6,078 nucleotides of DNA from Planctomycetaceae bacterium (GTDB lineage: Bacteria > Planctomycetota > Planctomycetia > Pirellulales > Thermoguttaceae), in the NCBI GenBank assembly GCA_031259095.1, contig JAIRLW010000367.1:1-6078 (forward strand), written 5' to 3'. The notes under the pieces are model-generated. The model ran no database searches. It was not told the origin of the DNA and saw only the letters and a program-made list of their open reading frames with translations. Positions 3,985-6,078 of this stretch are shown here, in pieces. Positions within the stretch are counted from its first letter, which is position 1; the number at the start of each line of letters is the position of its first letter. The position numbers and the translations under genes are program-made.

Positions 3985-6078
3985 ATGAAAACTATTGTGA
4001 AAATTGTTGTGAAAACGGTACGCAATGTCCGTGTTTCCACTCTTGTTGTTTGTGTTGTTTGTTTTTGGGCTTTCCTTTTTTTCAGTGGAAAACCGGAAAC
4101 GAATTTTGTTGTTGCGCAAGAGAATCATGTTGTTGCGAAAGTTCAGGATGAACAGGAAGAAACACTGCCGGCAGTTACGCCGCTTATGCCGCCGCGTCCG
4201 GTAACACTAGATCAGGAATTGCCGAAGCCGTTGACGCAGGAGCAGTTGGAAGCGATTGCTATTCAGCCGGCAACAAAGTATGAAGAAACCGGTTCACGTG
4301 TTGTTCCCGCGATGTTGCCGCTCTTCAAAGAAGAATCAATCACCTACACCGGTAAGGAAAAGTACAAAGATACCGTACTGAAATACCGGTTGCATGTCCC
4401 GGAAAATTTAGAGCAGGGTAAAAAGTATCCGCTTATTCTTTGGTTGCACGGAGCCGGCGAAGTGGGCGAAGACAACAAACTCCAACTCGTTCACTTGCAC
4501 CATATTATCACTTACTTGACCGGTGAAAAGAAACGTGATTTTTTCCTTCTCGTTCCGCAAGCCCCAGCACAACACGGCAGTTGGGCGGCTCATTTCTATA
4601 CCAGAAACCTTCCTGAAAATCTTGCGAAGTTATTGAATGACCCTCAAAAACGTGAGAATATTTTGAAAGAATATGAATCGACTTTTGGTTACGAAACAAA
4701 GGCAACTATTTCTATAACTGAAATTGACGGCAAAGCCTTGTTAAACACTTCTGAACCGTTAGAAGATTCACCGCTTGGTTTTTCGTTTGCGATGCTTGAT
4801 CAGGTGATTGAAAATTATCCGGTTGATACGGATCGGATTACCGTATCGGGTTTGAGTACCGGTGGCGACGGAACATGGCGGGCGTTGGAATATCGCCCCG
4901 AATTGTTTGCCGCTGCGGTTCCGCTGGTCAGTTGGAGAGCGTTGACTGATATTGAATTACAAAAATCTCCGGTTCTTAAAAAGATTCCAATTTGGGCGAT
5001 TTACAGTTCCGACGACAGCGGAATTGACCAAGCCAGATCGGATTTTGAACGGGTCGAAAAGGCAGGCTGTAATGTTAAAAAATCGGAGTTCGGCATTTGC
5101 GGTCATAACGCATGGACGCCGGCAATGTTACAAGCGGATATTTTCAGTTGGCTGCTTTCCCGTGCGAAAAAGGACGGCGAATATATTGCGGTGGTCGACG
5201 CCAATGTTAATCCTGATGATTTGAAAGGGATTGTTGAGGTTGCCACGCGTGATCCCGGAAAACCGAAACTTGCTCCCGCTCCGCCGCGAGCAGTTCAGCA
5301 AACCGTAAAGGAAACCGAAAAAAACGAATGGAAACCGGCTGCAACATTTTCCGTTCCACAATCACAGCCGCAACTCCAAAACGTTGTTGTTCCGCAACAA
5401 CACAAACACATTATTACACGACAATATCGCAATTCGGCAGGTAATATTGTTAGTGAAACAGAAACAAGAGAAGCCGCTCCGCCCAATGCTAAAGCGCTAA
5501 CGCGGCTTCATGCTCTTATTTCCACCGCTCCGCCCACACCTCCGCCCACCGCTCCGCCCAATGCTAAAGATGAATTGTATGTCGAATTGGCAACACAATA
5601 TTTTAATTTGGGTAATTTGGAAGATTTTTCCCGAAATTTTGTGAAAATCTCCTCACCAATGGTGCAAAAATTCTTTGCCGAAAAGTTGTTGAAACGAAGA
5701 GGATTGAATCACGAACAATTACGGGTATTGGAAAAAATGATTGACCAGATACCGCAAGAAGTCCCGATTTCCCAAGATGCGCTGCAACAATTACGCCAAG
5801 TACCGGCTCTTCGCTCGCAGGCAGTCTCGAGTGTCCCTTCTTTGCTCTCGAGTGACCCTTTGCCATCACAAAAGTCGGTTCCCGCTGAATTGCCGTCGGT
5901 GTTGAACGACCGTATCAAATCAATTCCGAACCCCAAACCTGCCGAACCGCCGAAATTTACCGCTCAACGCGGCAACGATGAGGAAGTTGCGGTAACGGGA
6001 AAAGTGATTGAGGATTGTGATCGTCCTTGGGCGATGACATCGGATTCGCTTTACGGGATGTTTCCCGCCGACTGGAAT
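3985..6078 (+). CDS. Secreted or membrane-anchored alpha/beta-hydrolase (esterase) with long proline-rich C-terminal extension, partial
   Basis: The frame is open for 698 codons to the right edge; the C-terminus is missing. Residues 1-16 are basic, 17-33 are hydrophobic and VVAQ at 42-45 offers a signal-peptidase I site, so the protein is exported or anchored in the membrane. The hydrolase domain spans about 115-400 and resembles polyhydroxybutyrate-depolymerase/feruloyl-esterase-type and prolyl-oligopeptidase-type esterases. It has the oxyanion-region WLHGAGEVGE (from 153), nucleophile Ser291 in GLSTGGDGTW, Asp343/Asp344 in YSSDDSG and His374 in GHNAW. The substrate cannot be told; an ester of a plant or cell-wall polysaccharide is one possibility. 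Residues from about 420 to 528 are a Pro/Gln/Ala-rich linker with an internal duplication. Residues 529-592 look helical and slightly TPR-like (YFNLGNLEDF). A second Ser/Pro-rich linker and a conserved-looking VTGKVIEDCDRPWAM segment follow. It is monocistronic as far as visible, with its own promoter, leader hairpin and Shine-Dalgarno. Confidence 0.88.
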   Translation, partial: MKTIVKIVVKTVRNVRVSTLVVCVVCFWAFLFFSGKPETNFVVAQENHVVAKVQDEQEETLPAVTPLMPPRPVTLDQELPKPLTQEQLEAIAIQPATKYEETGSRVVPAMLPLFKEESITYTGKEKYKDTVLKYRLHVPENLEQGKKYPLILWLHGAGEVGEDNKLQLVHLHHIITYLTGEKKRDFFLLVPQAPAQHGSWAAHFYTRNLPENLAKLLNDPQKRENILKEYESTFGYETKATISITEIDGKALLNTSEPLEDSPLGFSFAMLDQVIENYPVDTDRITVSGLSTGGDGTWRALEYRPELFAAAVPLVSWRALTDIELQKSPVLKKIPIWAIYSSDDSGIDQARSDFERVEKAGCNVKKSEFGICGHNAWTPAMLQADIFSWLLSRAKKDGEYIAVVDANVNPDDLKGIVEVATRDPGKPKLAPAPPRAVQQTVKETEKNEWKPAATFSVPQSQPQLQNVVVPQQHKHIITRQYRNSAGNIVSETETREAAPPNAKALTRLHALISTAPPTPPPTAPPNAKDELYVELATQYFNLGNLEDFSRNFVKISSPMVQKFFAEKLLKRRGLNHEQLRVLEKMIDQIPQEVPISQDALQQLRQVPALRSQAVSSVPSLLSSDPLPSQKSVPAELPSVLNDRIKSIPNPKPAEPPKFTAQRGNDEEVAVTGKVIEDCDRPWAMTSDSLYGMFPADWN
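5474..5568 (+). repeat. In-frame 20-bp direct repeat in the esterase linker, with an overlapping inverted repeat
   Basis: CCGCTCCGCCCAATGCTAAA occurs exactly at 5474-5493 and again at 5549-5568, 75 bases apart, so each copy encodes APPNAK in the same frame. Shorter CTCCGCCCA units (CTCCGCCCA at 5540-5548) fill the space between them. GAAGCCGC (5470-5477) and GCGGCTTC (5502-5509) add an 8-bp inverted pair across the first copy. The pattern suggests slippage or a small inserted repeat that kept the frame. Confidence 0.7.
5825..5866 (+). repeat. Two-unit 21-bp imperfect tandem repeat in the esterase linker
   Basis: TCTCGAGTGTCCCTT at 5825 returns as TCTCGAGTGACCCTT at 5846, a period of 21 bases or seven codons. 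The units encode SSVPSLL and SSDPLPS. The identical first halves with one changed base suggest a fairly recent duplication in a Ser/Pro-rich linker. Confidence 0.65.

Noticed and set aside
3980..3988. Minimal ORF ATG TTA TGA overlapping the esterase ATG
   Set aside because: The Shine-Dalgarno spacing favours the ATG at 3985, and such a two-codon frame is expected by chance.
3805..4128. Minus-strand ORF of 107 codons rich in Asn and Lys
   Set aside because: It overlaps the promoter, leader and signal-peptide coding region of the esterase gene; its composition is explained by reverse reading of those bases.

Overview
The window looks like a piece of a planctomycete-type genome, probably a gut or wastewater lineage known from metagenomes. 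It is AT-rich. The best lineage clue is a stop-terminated peptide at 1607-1717 that reads like the C-terminus of the planctomycete-expanded DUF1559 pilin-like proteins. The large secreted alpha/beta hydrolase with a long proline-rich tail fits the same assignment. The assignment is inference; no rRNA or other lineage marker is present.

Left part (1-1067, minus strand): the first 355 codons of a restriction-modification enzyme that continues past the left edge. It joins a GIY-YIG-superfamily nuclease-like domain (T5orf172/MUG113 type) to an Eco57I-like N6-adenine methyltransferase, and the window cuts it exactly at motif I (DPACGSG). Just upstream on the same strand (1075-1388) is a small gene in pieces. 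It reads well only if two compensating frame changes are allowed. One piece resembles the CRISPR ring nuclease Csx3, and the C-terminal piece has a glycine-rich RAMP-like end. Both resemblances are weak.

Middle part (1389-3984): a gene-poor, decaying stretch around one intact gene. It holds the DUF1559 tail, a lipoprotein signal-peptide stub (1852-1923), an intact XerC-type tyrosine recombinase on the minus strand (1968-2939), and the frameshifted tail of an Rpn-like (PD-(D/E)XK) protein (3153-3342). Two related palindromic repeat elements (3106-3143 and 3579-3675) lie on either side of the Rpn remnant. They share the core CCGCTTGCG and arms built from (A/G)ATAGT units.

Right part (3884-6078, plus strand): a plausible promoter, a 5'-UTR hairpin and a good ribosome binding site lead into a large exported or membrane-anchored esterase that is open to the right edge (698 codons seen). 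Its catalytic serine, aspartate and histidine are visible. The C-terminal half is a proline/serine-rich linker with in-frame micro-duplications and a helical segment.

The genes do not form one pathway. The left end looks like the edge of a defence (restriction-modification) locus, the centre like a site of repeated insertion and decay, and the right end like an ordinary secreted-enzyme gene. No convincing new multi-gene system is seen. The nuclease-methylase fusion with its closely spaced broken small gene and the paired palindromic repeats most deserve a second look.
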